A stretch of DNA of 64,000 nucleotides from an uncultured Lachnospiraceae bacterium (GTDB lineage: Bacteria > Bacillota > Clostridia > Lachnospirales > Lachnospiraceae). Location: positions 1 through 64,000 of the forward strand of contig CAJTTZ010000006.1 of the NCBI GenBank assembly GCA_910579505.1, in the 5' to 3' direction. Under the pieces are notes generated by a model. It was not told the origin of the DNA. It made no database searches and was given only the letters and a program-made list of their open reading frames with translations. The position numbers were made by a program, and so were the translations under genes. Position 1 is the first letter of the stretch. Every line of letters begins with the position of its first letter. Positions 8,754 to 16,522 of this stretch are shown here, piece after piece.

Positions 8754-9469
8754 CACACAATCCCTCCCCTATCTCTCATGTACTTCAATATTTCCACGCA
8801 AAACGCCTCATACCGCCTCTTGGCAATGGCAATCCGTTCTCCGTTGTCAAGCACAAGTTCCTGCCTGTTGTACACATCCACATACTTTAAATTGACAAGA
8901 TAGCTTTTGTGACAGCGCACAAACCCCTTACCCTGCAATTCCCTTTCCAGAAGCCCGATCTGCCCGTAATAGCTGAAAACACCTCCCGTTCCGTGTGCGT
9001 CAATCATACGTCCCCTGATTTCAAAATAATAAATATCATCCAGAAACAGTTTTTTCCTCTGCCTGTCCCTGCTTACAATGATAAATGCCTGCGACCGCTC
9101 CTTGGTTTTGCGGACGGCTTTTAGCAGCACTCTTTTCAGTTTTTTATCCTCAACCGGTTTTAGCAGATACTGAAACGCCTCCACGTCATAAGCGTCAAAC
9201 ACATAGTCCCGGCTTGCGGAAATAAAGACCAGCAGTTTGTCATAGGCTCTTTCCCTGACACGCTGAGCCGTTCTCAATCCGTCCAGACCATCCATGATTA
9301 TATCCAGAAAAATGATGTCAAAGCTTTCCGATGACTGCAGCAGTTCCCGCCCACTGTAAAACTGCCGTATCGTGCAGGGCACTCTCATCTCATCCAGGAT
9401 CCCCCTGATCCTTGTCGCCGTCCTGCTGCACTCCATGACCTCGTCGTCGCATACCGCGATCCATAACAT
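8753..9469 (-). CDS. LytTR-family response regulator
   Basis: 238 residues. The receiver domain has acidic residues CDDE (8-10), phospho-acceptor Asp56 in FLDIIMDG, and Lys104 in LLKPV. A LytTR DNA-binding domain follows (about 130-235, FVRCHKSYLVNL). It is probably phosphorylated by the kinase encoded next to it and acts on promoters with paired direct repeats, as is known for AgrA/VirR relatives. A GGGAGG site precedes the ATG. Its targets are not known. Confidence 0.92.
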   Translation of the reverse strand: MLWIAVCDDEVMECSRTATRIRGILDEMRVPCTIRQFYSGRELLQSSESFDIIFLDIIMDGLDGLRTAQRVRERAYDKLLVFISASRDYVFDAYDVEAFQYLLKPVEDKKLKRVLLKAVRKTKERSQAFIIVSRDRQRKKLFLDDIYYFEIRGRMIDAHGTGGVFSYYGQIGLLERELQGKGFVRCHKSYLVNLKYVDVYNRQELVLDNGERIAIAKRRYEAFCVEILKYMRDRGGIV

Positions 9470-9762
9470 GCTGTACCTCCCGTGAAATGCTCTCTTCGCC
9501 CGCGCCTGATTCCCTGCTTTCCAAACTCAAAAACTCTGCCGCGCTCGATTTCCTGCTGATATGATATATCGGCACGAAATGCGGCCGCGTTTCTTTTCCT
9601 GTCACGAACGGCGCCTCCCGTGTAACAACCGTCCGACCGTAAAATAAGAAGAGCGGCAACTCTATCTATGTATCAATAGGTTTACCGCTATCACTTATAT
9701 CATGTCACTAATGATTTATGCACTTGTTAAAGTCCCTGTCATAGACATATTGAGGTTCTGTT
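9470..9762. other. Intergenic region, no gene supported
   Basis: About 290 bp between the sugar kinase gene and the regulator. I see no convincing autoinducer-peptide ORF. A weak inverted-repeat region lies near 9650-9700. Confidence 0.4.
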
Positions 9763-10689
9763 TCAATCGCCACTGCCCATCCCCCGCATCCTACGGTACA
9801 GCTCCCGAATCTTCCCGCCGTCAGCCAGCCCTTCTGAAAAGGCAGTTGCGCTTCCGGCGGCCATCCCCATATAAAAGGCGTGCTCGTAGTCATGCCTTTC
9901 CAGCCATCCTGCCATGAACCCTGCCACCATGGAATCTCCCGCGCCGACGCCGTTTATGAGACTGCCCGCAGGCACAGGGGACTCAAATACGCTGCCGTCC
10001 TCCACAAGGAACACCGCGCCCTGTCCCGCCATGGACACAAGCACATTGCGCGCTCCCACCTCCTGCATCTTCCTTGCATAGGGAATAGCGGATGCCCTTT
10101 CTGCAAGCGTCACGCCAAATAATTCACCGAGCTCATGCTGGTTTGGCTTAACCAAAAAAGGATGCAGGGGCAATGCTTTCACAAGCGCTTTCCCGGAAAC
10201 GTCCACCACGGTCAAAACACCCTCAGACAGCCTGTCCATCATGTGCAGATAAGTGTCCTGCGGCAATGATGCGGGAATGCTCCCGGACAGAAACAGCGCA
10301 TCGCCCGCAGTAAGCTCTGAAAGTCTCTCCTCCAACAAGGCCACCTTCTCCTTAGGTATAGCCGGCCCCTGCCCGTTGATCTCCGTGCCCTCCACCGACT
10401 GCAGTTTCACATTGATTCTGGTAAGCCCTTCTTCCAGCGCAATCAGGCCGTTCCCTATGCCGCGTGCCGCAAGCTGCCTTGCCGCCTCCTGCCCGGTGAA
10501 TCCCGCCACAAAGCCAAGCGCGGTGCTTTCCAGCCCCAGATTCTTTAACACCGTTGAGACATTGATGCCCTTACCGCCCACGGTCAGGATTTCTGATTCC
10601 GTCCGATTGGTATATCCCAATCTGAAATTGTCTACCGACACGGTATAATCCAGAGACGGGTTTAAAGTTACGGTATAAATACGATTCAT
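9763..10689 (-). CDS. PfkB-family hexose-phosphate kinase (1-phosphofructokinase-like)
   Basis: A 308-residue kinase of the FruK/LacC branch. It has the N-terminal MNRIYTVTLNPSLDYTV, the substrate region GGKGINVS, and the C-terminal PfkB signature GVGAGDSMVAGF containing the catalytic Asp. The branch phosphorylates fructose-1-phosphate or tagatose-6-phosphate. No PTS or DeoR partner is adjacent, so the substrate stays open. The start at 10689 follows GGAGAAGG and leaves 4 nt to the upstream gene's stop. Confidence 0.85.
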   Translation of the reverse strand: MNRIYTVTLNPSLDYTVSVDNFRLGYTNRTESEILTVGGKGINVSTVLKNLGLESTALGFVAGFTGQEAARQLAARGIGNGLIALEEGLTRINVKLQSVEGTEINGQGPAIPKEKVALLEERLSELTAGDALFLSGSIPASLPQDTYLHMMDRLSEGVLTVVDVSGKALVKALPLHPFLVKPNQHELGELFGVTLAERASAIPYARKMQEVGARNVLVSMAGQGAVFLVEDGSVFESPVPAGSLINGVGAGDSMVAGFMAGWLERHDYEHAFYMGMAAGSATAFSEGLADGGKIRELYRRMRGMGSGD

Positions 10690-10693
10690 ATAG

Positions 10694-12031
10694 TTACCTT
10701 CTCCTGTCAATCCCGGTCCGTTTATAATATGCCGCTTTATCTTTGTACATCTGCGTCTCCGCCGCTGCGAGCACGACGCTGACCCCGGCTTCACTGTCCT
10801 TCTCCCAGTCAGCGCCCACCGCCATATTGACGGAAGCCTCCGCCATAATGGTTCTCAGCCGCGCAACCCTCTCCCGAAATTCCGACTCACTGATACCCGC
10901 ACAGATCGCCAGCAGTTCGTCTCCGCCGATGCGGAACAGCTCGTAGGCGTCCCCAAAAGCCTCCTTCATACAGCCGCTTGCGGCGAGAATCAGGTGATCT
11001 CCCGCCTCATGCCCCTCCGCGTCATTCACCCGCTTCAGTCCTGTGATATCCCCGTAAACGATTCCCACACTCTCCCTGGGGCGCATGCCTTCCGTATACT
11101 TGACCATGGCATAACGGTTTCCGATCTGGGTGAGCTGGTCCAGATAAGACATTCTCTCCAGATTTCTGACAAGATTGCGCATTTTCAGCAGGGATTCGAT
11201 GAAATGTCCCATAATCTGAAGCATATTGGAAATATAGTGCAGAGACTCTGCCGGCGGATTATCCACCCCGTAGAACCCGATTACCTTTCCGTCCTCATAC
11301 AGCGGCACTACCGTAATTGAAGAGATTTCCTGCTGTTTCAGTATTTCATATTGGAGCGGATTCTTTGTCCTGACATCCTCGGTATCCTCAATCACCACGC
11401 ACTTGTCCTCTGCAAAGAGACAATACCATCCCTCGCAGACTTCCGGCGGTACATTCTGCAGATTATCCTTTTGCGGACTCACTCCGCTCGCAACCCACTC
11501 GTATGTGTTGTCGTCGCCGCCCTGTATGTTTTTTTCAAAAATATATACCCGCTCGCCGCCAAGCGCCTTGCCCAGATACTCAATCGCAATCTTTAAGGAA
11601 GTATCCGGGTCCGAAGCAAGCATGGCGGTCCGCAGCGCCTCGTTGATCAACGCCTCCCTGTTCTGGTAGTCACGGATGATCTCATTCTGCTTGGTGTCCG
11701 CGCTGATATCAATGGAAATCTCTACGCGCAGTCTCCTGCCGTCCACCTCTATCACGGTATCTTTCACCATGATATGCCTGTTGTAAACGGGATTGAAATA
11801 TTTCCACTCCTTAAACTGCCCCGGCACAAGTTCCCTGTTATTACAGATCTCGCACGGCGCGGAGGCATTCTGCAGCACCTCGTAGCACTTTTTCCCTCTT
11901 GCCTGTTCCAGAGAAGTAAGCCCACAGATCGAAAGCGCCTTCTTATTCATATAGATAAATTCATAGGTGTCCACGTCCGCGACGTAGACCAGTTCATTCA
12001 TGTTTTCAAAAAATTCCCAGATGGGTTCCAT
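10694..12031 (-). CDS. PAS-GAF-GGDEF protein (putative diguanylate cyclase)
   Basis: A 445-residue soluble signalling protein with a PAS-like domain (about 5-110, with cysteines at CEICNN), a GAF domain (about 130-285) and a GGDEF domain (about 293-440). The GGDEF half-motif GDITGLKRVNDAEGH is present, but the signature reads GGDEL (369-373) instead of GGDEF. The last position is outside the catalytic Asp/Glu core, so c-di-GMP synthesis remains likely but is not certain. Confidence 0.82.
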   Translation of the reverse strand: MEPIWEFFENMNELVYVADVDTYEFIYMNKKALSICGLTSLEQARGKKCYEVLQNASAPCEICNNRELVPGQFKEWKYFNPVYNRHIMVKDTVIEVDGRRLRVEISIDISADTKQNEIIRDYQNREALINEALRTAMLASDPDTSLKIAIEYLGKALGGERVYIFEKNIQGGDDNTYEWVASGVSPQKDNLQNVPPEVCEGWYCLFAEDKCVVIEDTEDVRTKNPLQYEILKQQEISSITVVPLYEDGKVIGFYGVDNPPAESLHYISNMLQIMGHFIESLLKMRNLVRNLERMSYLDQLTQIGNRYAMVKYTEGMRPRESVGIVYGDITGLKRVNDAEGHEAGDHLILAASGCMKEAFGDAYELFRIGGDELLAICAGISESEFRERVARLRTIMAEASVNMAVGADWEKDSEAGVSVVLAAAETQMYKDKAAYYKRTGIDRRR

Positions 12032-12126
12032 CTATTATTTGTCTCCTTTAAAAACTGCGGTCTCCCTGTCATGTCCATCTTATTTATCATATCACAGAGC
12101 AGACAACAATTCCATTAAAAGAAACA

Positions 12127-13671
12127 TTATAACCGATAAATCCCCGCTGAACACGGTGCCGCCGCAAAGCCGCCCGCCGCGCCTTCGATCTTACCCCCTA
12201 TCGTGTAGAGCGCTTCGCCAGGGATAACACCGCCGCTTAAAGGCTGCTTTCTGTCGGAAGGGTTAATGACTACCAACAGTTTTTCATCCCCGCCCTTTCG
12301 GACAAACATAAGCGGGTAGTTATCGCTATGCAAAAACTCGATTTCCCCGTCGTTTCGCAGCGCCGCATGGGACTGCCTCAGCTCAATCAGCCGCTTTACC
12401 TCACTGTAAAGGGAATCCGCATCCCCGACCTGCGCTGCAACCGTCGGACGGTCCTTGGCACTGTCCTGCGCCACATAAAGCATTTCCGGCTTCGCCGATG
12501 AAAAGCCGGCATTCAGGGAACTGTCCCACTGCATGGGAGAACGGGATCCCGTCCGCTCATAACCGCCTTCCACGGAAGCAAGCCCCTCCACATACCGCAT
12601 GCCAATCTCGTCACCGTAATAGATAAAAGGCGCGCCCGGCATGGTCAGAAGGAAGGCAAAAGCCAGCTTCATCTCCTCTCTGTCAAGCCGTCTTGCCAGT
12701 CTGTCCATATCGTGATTGCCCGAAGGAATGCAGATCAGCCCGCCGCAGGACTTTGCGTAGCTCTCCTGATATTTCTCCCAGAAAGCGCTGACGTCCCCTT
12801 TTCCCCTTCTGGAAAACCAGGGCTCGTCGCAGCGGAACAGATCGTTATAGTGGGAAGGTCCGAAATGCAGCAGGAAATCCATGTGGAACCCGCCTGCCAG
12901 AGCCTTATCCGGCTCGCCCCACTCAGAGACCATCACCGCCTCTGGAAATTCCAGGTCCAAAAACGCCCGTATATCCTGCCACAGCCTGATGGTTCCTTTG
13001 CCTTCCTCGTCATTCTTTACAAGCGCCCCTGCCATATCCACGCGGAACCCGTCGCAGCCCGCCTGAAGCCAGAAACGCATCACTTCCTTCATAGCTTCCC
13101 TAGTAGCCAGAGGGCCCGGCTCATCCATGCCCTGCTGCCATTTTTTCTCCGGATTCGGCTTATAATACCCGTAGTTGAGCGCCGGCTGATGGGAAAAGAA
13201 ATTCACCCCGCACGCGCCTACGCGCTCCGAAATCCCCTTAAGCGCATTCATCCCGTCAGGCGCTTCCCATGTGCTGTCCGTCCACACATAGCGATCCGTA
13301 TACTCGTTTCTAGCCGCCTTCATGGACTCATGGAACCATCTGTGGTTCACCGACGTATGTCCCGGCACCAGGTCAAGAAGCACATGCATCTCCCGTTTAT
13401 GCGCCTCCTTAAAGAGCCGCACCAGATCCTCGTTCGTACCGTAACGGGGCGCAACGGTGAAGTAGTCCTCCACGTCGTACCCTGCATCATAGAAAGGCGA
13501 CTGGAAACAGGGGTTCAGCCAGAGCGCGTTACAGCCAAGCTCCTTAATATAATCCAGTTTTTCAATAATACCCTGCATATCCCCGATACCGTCAGCGTTA
13601 GTATCGTTGAAAGACTGCGGATAAATTTCGTAGAAAATCGCTGTGTTAAGCCAGTTTGGTCTGCCTGCCAT
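12127..13671 (-). CDS. GH13 alpha-glucosidase
   Basis: A 514-residue intracellular glycoside hydrolase of the GH13 oligo-1,6/alpha-glucosidase group, with no signal peptide. Motifs in order are DLVPGHTS, DGFRVDMAG (nucleophile Asp), VSEWGEP (acid/base Glu) and SGNHDMDR (transition-state Asp), so the catalytic triad is intact. The ATG at 13671 follows GAGGAGG at 8 nt. The frame continues to 13728 without a better start. It probably degrades malto- or isomalto-oligosaccharides, in line with the glycogen genes further along. Confidence 0.88.
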   Translation of the reverse strand: MAGRPNWLNTAIFYEIYPQSFNDTNADGIGDMQGIIEKLDYIKELGCNALWLNPCFQSPFYDAGYDVEDYFTVAPRYGTNEDLVRLFKEAHKREMHVLLDLVPGHTSVNHRWFHESMKAARNEYTDRYVWTDSTWEAPDGMNALKGISERVGACGVNFFSHQPALNYGYYKPNPEKKWQQGMDEPGPLATREAMKEVMRFWLQAGCDGFRVDMAGALVKNDEEGKGTIRLWQDIRAFLDLEFPEAVMVSEWGEPDKALAGGFHMDFLLHFGPSHYNDLFRCDEPWFSRRGKGDVSAFWEKYQESYAKSCGGLICIPSGNHDMDRLARRLDREEMKLAFAFLLTMPGAPFIYYGDEIGMRYVEGLASVEGGYERTGSRSPMQWDSSLNAGFSSAKPEMLYVAQDSAKDRPTVAAQVGDADSLYSEVKRLIELRQSHAALRNDGEIEFLHSDNYPLMFVRKGGDEKLLVVINPSDRKQPLSGGVIPGEALYTIGGKIEGAAGGFAAAPCSAGIYRL

Positions 13672-13841
13672 AATAGGTTCCTCCTCTATCTGCATCGTAT
13701 TTGTTCCAGTGGGCACATTCGCTCCCAACTATCTCTTTTCCAACACAATACTCGCATAAATAGGCAAAATCAATCGCAAATGCTATCATTTTCTGATATT
13801 ATAATATCACGCAGTCATCGTGCCCGGGCACTCTCTCCAGA

Positions 13842-14648
13842 CTACTTTATATAAATTTCCGAGACCGCATCTTCCACGCCGTTGATCTGCAGCCTGACAT
13901 ACACTTTTCCGTTCTCAAATTCATTTAAGGGGTATGCCAACGGTTCGGAAAGATTCGTCACATCCACGGATTTGACTACATCCCCCTGCACCAGCCACAG
14001 GATGAGCGTTGCGCCCTCCGGCACCGTGCCGCAGGAAATATCCGCATGAAGCATCTGGGTATCCGCGTCCGTGACCGTCATATTCTTTTCTTTCACAAAT
14101 CCGTCGCTGGCGCTTTTAACATGCAGCTTCCAGACGCCGTTCCGATAGGTGCCGTAGTCCAAAATCACACCCGTATTCCACACCCGGCTGCCGGAAGTAA
14201 CGTTTGTGTTGATACCGTTTCCCGAAGCCGCGCTGACGATAAACCCCATCAGACATACGAGCATAAGCGCCATGCTCACAATACCGCCCAAAATAAATGT
14301 TAAGTGGTGCGTTCCCTGTTTTACCATCATAGGATTATCCTCCCTTTCGTTCTTTGTTCCACATGCTTCACAATAGTTTGCGGTCACAGAAATCCGATGC
14401 CCGCAGGCCGCACAAACCGTTTTCACTTCCGACCGCCGCAAAAAGTAGATCAGCAGTCCGATAAAAGGCGAGACCGCAAAAACTACAAACGCCCACACTA
14501 CCGGGTCGTCGCCCCGCCTTTTACAGTCCTGATACACCCACGCTGCACAAAAAGCGGAAGCGCACATTGCAAAAAAAACAAAACAGACAATCAAAGCAGG
14601 ATACAGCGCGGAGAGACCGCCAAGACCACCGTTATTCAGGAAACTCAT
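13842..14648 (-). CDS. Membrane protein with zinc ribbon, third gene of an ECF sigma operon
   Basis: 268 residues: two membrane segments (about 15-40, 50-70), a CxxC...CxxC zinc ribbon (CAACGHR...CEACG, about 81-98), a third membrane segment (about 118-140) and an extracytoplasmic beta-rich domain. The start overlaps the preceding stop (ATGA), which indicates translational coupling. The domain order resembles membrane proteins that sense cell-envelope state, but I do not recognise a characterised family. Confidence 0.65.
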   Translation of the reverse strand: MSFLNNGGLGGLSALYPALIVCFVFFAMCASAFCAAWVYQDCKRRGDDPVVWAFVVFAVSPFIGLLIYFLRRSEVKTVCAACGHRISVTANYCEACGTKNEREDNPMMVKQGTHHLTFILGGIVSMALMLVCLMGFIVSAASGNGINTNVTSGSRVWNTGVILDYGTYRNGVWKLHVKSASDGFVKEKNMTVTDADTQMLHADISCGTVPEGATLILWLVQGDVVKSVDVTNLSEPLAYPLNEFENGKVYVRLQINGVEDAVSEIYIK

Positions 14649-15022
14649 ACCAATACACCCCTTTTCTCAATGCGAATCGTAATCTCCTCTTTTATGTTCG
14701 CCCTTTTTAAGCCAACCAGAGTAAGCAGTACCCCCGCCGCGCCGACATAAAGGCAGCTCCCGGCGGCAAAGTAAGACAAATACATATTTTCAATTATGAT
14801 CCGCGCCAAAAATGCCAGCATTGAAAAGGTGATCAGATTCAAAACCATCGGCACATACCAAAGTGACAGTTTACGCATGACAGGCTGCTTTTGCAGGACA
14901 GCTTCCTGCTCACGCAGAACCGCTTTGAGTTTACGGTTCAGTTCCGGGGACGGCACATCCGCCATTTCCACAGACGCCCGGATTGCTTTTTCTATTTCCA
15001 AACCAGAACGATTATCTACCAT
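14645..15022 (-). CDS. Small membrane protein, putative anti-sigma factor
   Basis: 125 residues. An N-terminal charged helical part of about 50 residues (LNRKLKAVLREQE) is followed by two membrane helices (about 55-75, 82-105). It overlaps the sigma gene by 11 bp and the next gene by 4 bp. The position directly after an ECF sigma gene and the cytosolic-helix-plus-membrane design suggest an anti-sigma factor; this is inference, as no zinc-binding anti-sigma motif is visible. Confidence 0.6.
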   Translation of the reverse strand: MVDNRSGLEIEKAIRASVEMADVPSPELNRKLKAVLREQEAVLQKQPVMRKLSLWYVPMVLNLITFSMLAFLARIIIENMYLSYFAAGSCLYVGAAGVLLTLVGLKRANIKEEITIRIEKRGVLV

Positions 15023-15536
15023 AACCTGCTTCCTCCAATCTTTTCTTTATTAAGCTTCTTCCCTTGAACAGCCGGCTTTTCACAGTGCCGGGCGGTTTCT
15101 TTATGACAGCCGCGATCTGCTCCACGGAACACTCGGAAAGGTAAAATAAATACAGCGGCACCTGGAATTTTTCCGGGAGCGTCTGTATGATCCGGCGCAC
15201 CTGCACAATCAGTTCTTTCTGAAGATAACCTTCTTCCACGTTTCCTTCAGACTGCATAACCGCCTCCATCTCCTCATCCATATTACTACAAGGCGCGATC
15301 CTATTCCGGCGCGCCTGTTTTCTCCTGTCGCTTTTCCAGAGATGATAGGCGAAAGAAAAGAATAACGCTCTCGGATTTTTCTCCCAGTCAAGCCTCCACT
15401 CTGTTTCTAACGCTTTCAGAAAAGTCTGCTGATACAAATCTTCGGCGTCTGATTTGTCCATACAGAGTTTCAGGCAGAATCTATATACGTCCGTGCCGAA
15501 ATCATCTATGCATTTTTCTATTTCCCCCGCATTCAC
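15012..15536 (-). CDS. ECF-type RNA polymerase sigma factor
   Basis: 174 residues with sigma region 2 (about 10-80, AEDLYQQTFLKALE) and region 4 (about 110-165, LSECSVEQIAAVIKKPPGTVKSRLFKGRSLIKKRL, an HTH that would bind the -35 element). There is no region 3, as in ECF sigmas. GGTGAGGCGG precedes the ATG. It is probably released from the adjacent membrane protein by an envelope signal and transcribes its own operon. Confidence 0.88.
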   Translation of the reverse strand: MNAGEIEKCIDDFGTDVYRFCLKLCMDKSDAEDLYQQTFLKALETEWRLDWEKNPRALFFSFAYHLWKSDRRKQARRNRIAPCSNMDEEMEAVMQSEGNVEEGYLQKELIVQVRRIIQTLPEKFQVPLYLFYLSECSVEQIAAVIKKPPGTVKSRLFKGRSLIKKRLEEAGYGR

Positions 15537-15565
15537 CGCCTCACCTCCCCTTCCTGTTCACCTTA

Positions 15566-15593
15566 TATTCGTCATGTAATTGCGTGAGGTTCA
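15566..15593 (-). promoter_or_regulatory. Predicted ECF-type promoter of the sigma operon
   Basis: On the minus strand TGAACCT, a 15-nt spacer and CGAATA. This resembles ECF promoters (GAAC-type -35, CGT-like -10) and lies 30 bp before the sigma gene, as expected for autoregulation. Confidence 0.5.
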
Positions 15594-15667
15594 TTTTTAA
15601 ACAAGAAATTTATAACAAGAATTTCAAACACAAGTAACATCTATTCGCACACACCAGGTTAATTAGA

Positions 15668-15696
15668 TTGATTTTTTGCACCCTTTTGCATATACT
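15668..15696 (+). promoter_or_regulatory. Sigma-A promoter of the toxin-antitoxin pair
   Basis: TTGATT, exactly 17 nt, then TATACT. The RBS AAGGAGG at 15711-15717 and ATG at 15725 follow closely. Confidence 0.7.
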
Positions 15697-15724
15697 ATAA
15701 GAAAGAGAGCAAGGAGGGCAGACT

Positions 15725-16024
15725 ATGGCGCAAGCAACTTTCAGCGTCCGAATGGACGAAACGTTAAAAAAACAATTTGACGCATTATGTCAGGAATTTG
15801 GCATGAACACTTCCACCGCAATCAATGTATTCGCAAGGGCTGTGGTAAGACAGCGCAAAATTCCTTTCGAGATTTCATCCCCCGAGTCGAATATCACGCG
15901 AGAAGGCGCAATGCAGGCATTTATGGCTTTACGGGCACAAGCCAAAGACAATGGTATAACTGATATGAGTTTAGAGGATATCAACAAGGAAATTAATCTT
16001 GCCCGTATGGAGGCTGACCTATGA
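15725..16024 (+). CDS. RelB/DinJ-family antitoxin
   Basis: 99 residues. The N-terminal ribbon-helix-helix (ATFSVRMDETLKKQFDALCQ) is the RelB/DinJ DNA-binding fold; its first strand would contact an operator at its own promoter. The C-terminal part would wrap the toxin. Its stop overlaps the toxin start by 4 bp (ATGA). RelB/DinJ antitoxins usually pair with RelE/YafQ; here the partner is a PIN protein. Confidence 0.85.
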   Translation: MAQATFSVRMDETLKKQFDALCQEFGMNTSTAINVFARAVVRQRKIPFEISSPESNITREGAMQAFMALRAQAKDNGITDMSLEDINKEINLARMEADL

Positions 16025-16437
16025 TCTGCTATGCAGTTATTGACACCAATGTACTCGTATCAGCATTGCTCTCAAGCAAGGATGATTCCGCTACTGTCCA
16101 GATAGTTGGGCATTTAATCTGCGGCACAATCATTCCTATATACAGCAATGCCATTGTAAAAGAATACCGGGAAGTTCTATGCCGTAAAAAATTCGGCTTT
16201 TCCAGCGAAGCTGTAGACTACTTACTCTCTGCCATCGAAAAGTACGGTATGCTGGTTGAGCCCTGTCCTTCCGGAATGGTTCTTCCAGATATGAAAGATT
16301 TGCCCTTCTATGAGGTCGTTCTGGAAAAGCGCAGTGATGACGCTTATCTTGTTACAGGAAATATCAAACATTTTCCTCAAGAACCTTTTATTGTAACTCC
16401 GCGAGAGCTTCTTGATATATTTGAAAACTGTAAATAA
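16021..16437 (+). CDS. PIN-domain toxin, putative endoribonuclease
   Basis: 138 residues. Acidic PIN residues are visible at AVIDTNVLVSALL (Asp near 8), KEYREVL (Glu in the middle) and DDAYLVTGNIKHFP (Asp near the C-terminus). PIN toxins cleave tRNA, rRNA or mRNA in a metal-dependent way; the target here is unknown. It is translationally coupled to the antitoxin. Confidence 0.82.
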   Translation: MICYAVIDTNVLVSALLSSKDDSATVQIVGHLICGTIIPIYSNAIVKEYREVLCRKKFGFSSEAVDYLLSAIEKYGMLVEPCPSGMVLPDMKDLPFYEVVLEKRSDDAYLVTGNIKHFPQEPFIVTPRELLDIFENCK

Positions 16438-16440
16438 CCT

Positions 16441-16472
16441 GCAAATGGGACAGATTTCTCTGTCCCATTTGC
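16441..16472. terminator. Perfect 14-bp hairpin between the toxin gene and mfd
   Basis: GCAAATGGGACAGA pairs perfectly with its complement around a TTTC loop. It begins 4 nt after the toxin stop and lies between convergent genes. No T-tract follows on either strand, so it may protect or process RNA instead of ending transcription by itself. Confidence 0.6.
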
Positions 16473-16522
16473 CCATCACATACAATACAGGTATTTTGTT
16501 CCCAAACCACCCTTTCCCTGCA

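Noticed and set aside
9390..9659. 89-residue ORF overlapping the LytTR regulator start, considered as an AgrD-like peptide
   Set aside because: It lies in another frame over the regulator gene, has no AgrD-like Cys/Thr ring segment and no good ribosome-binding site.
16441..16472. Hairpin as an insertion-sequence end
   Set aside because: It is a single perfect stem with no flanking duplication or transposase.
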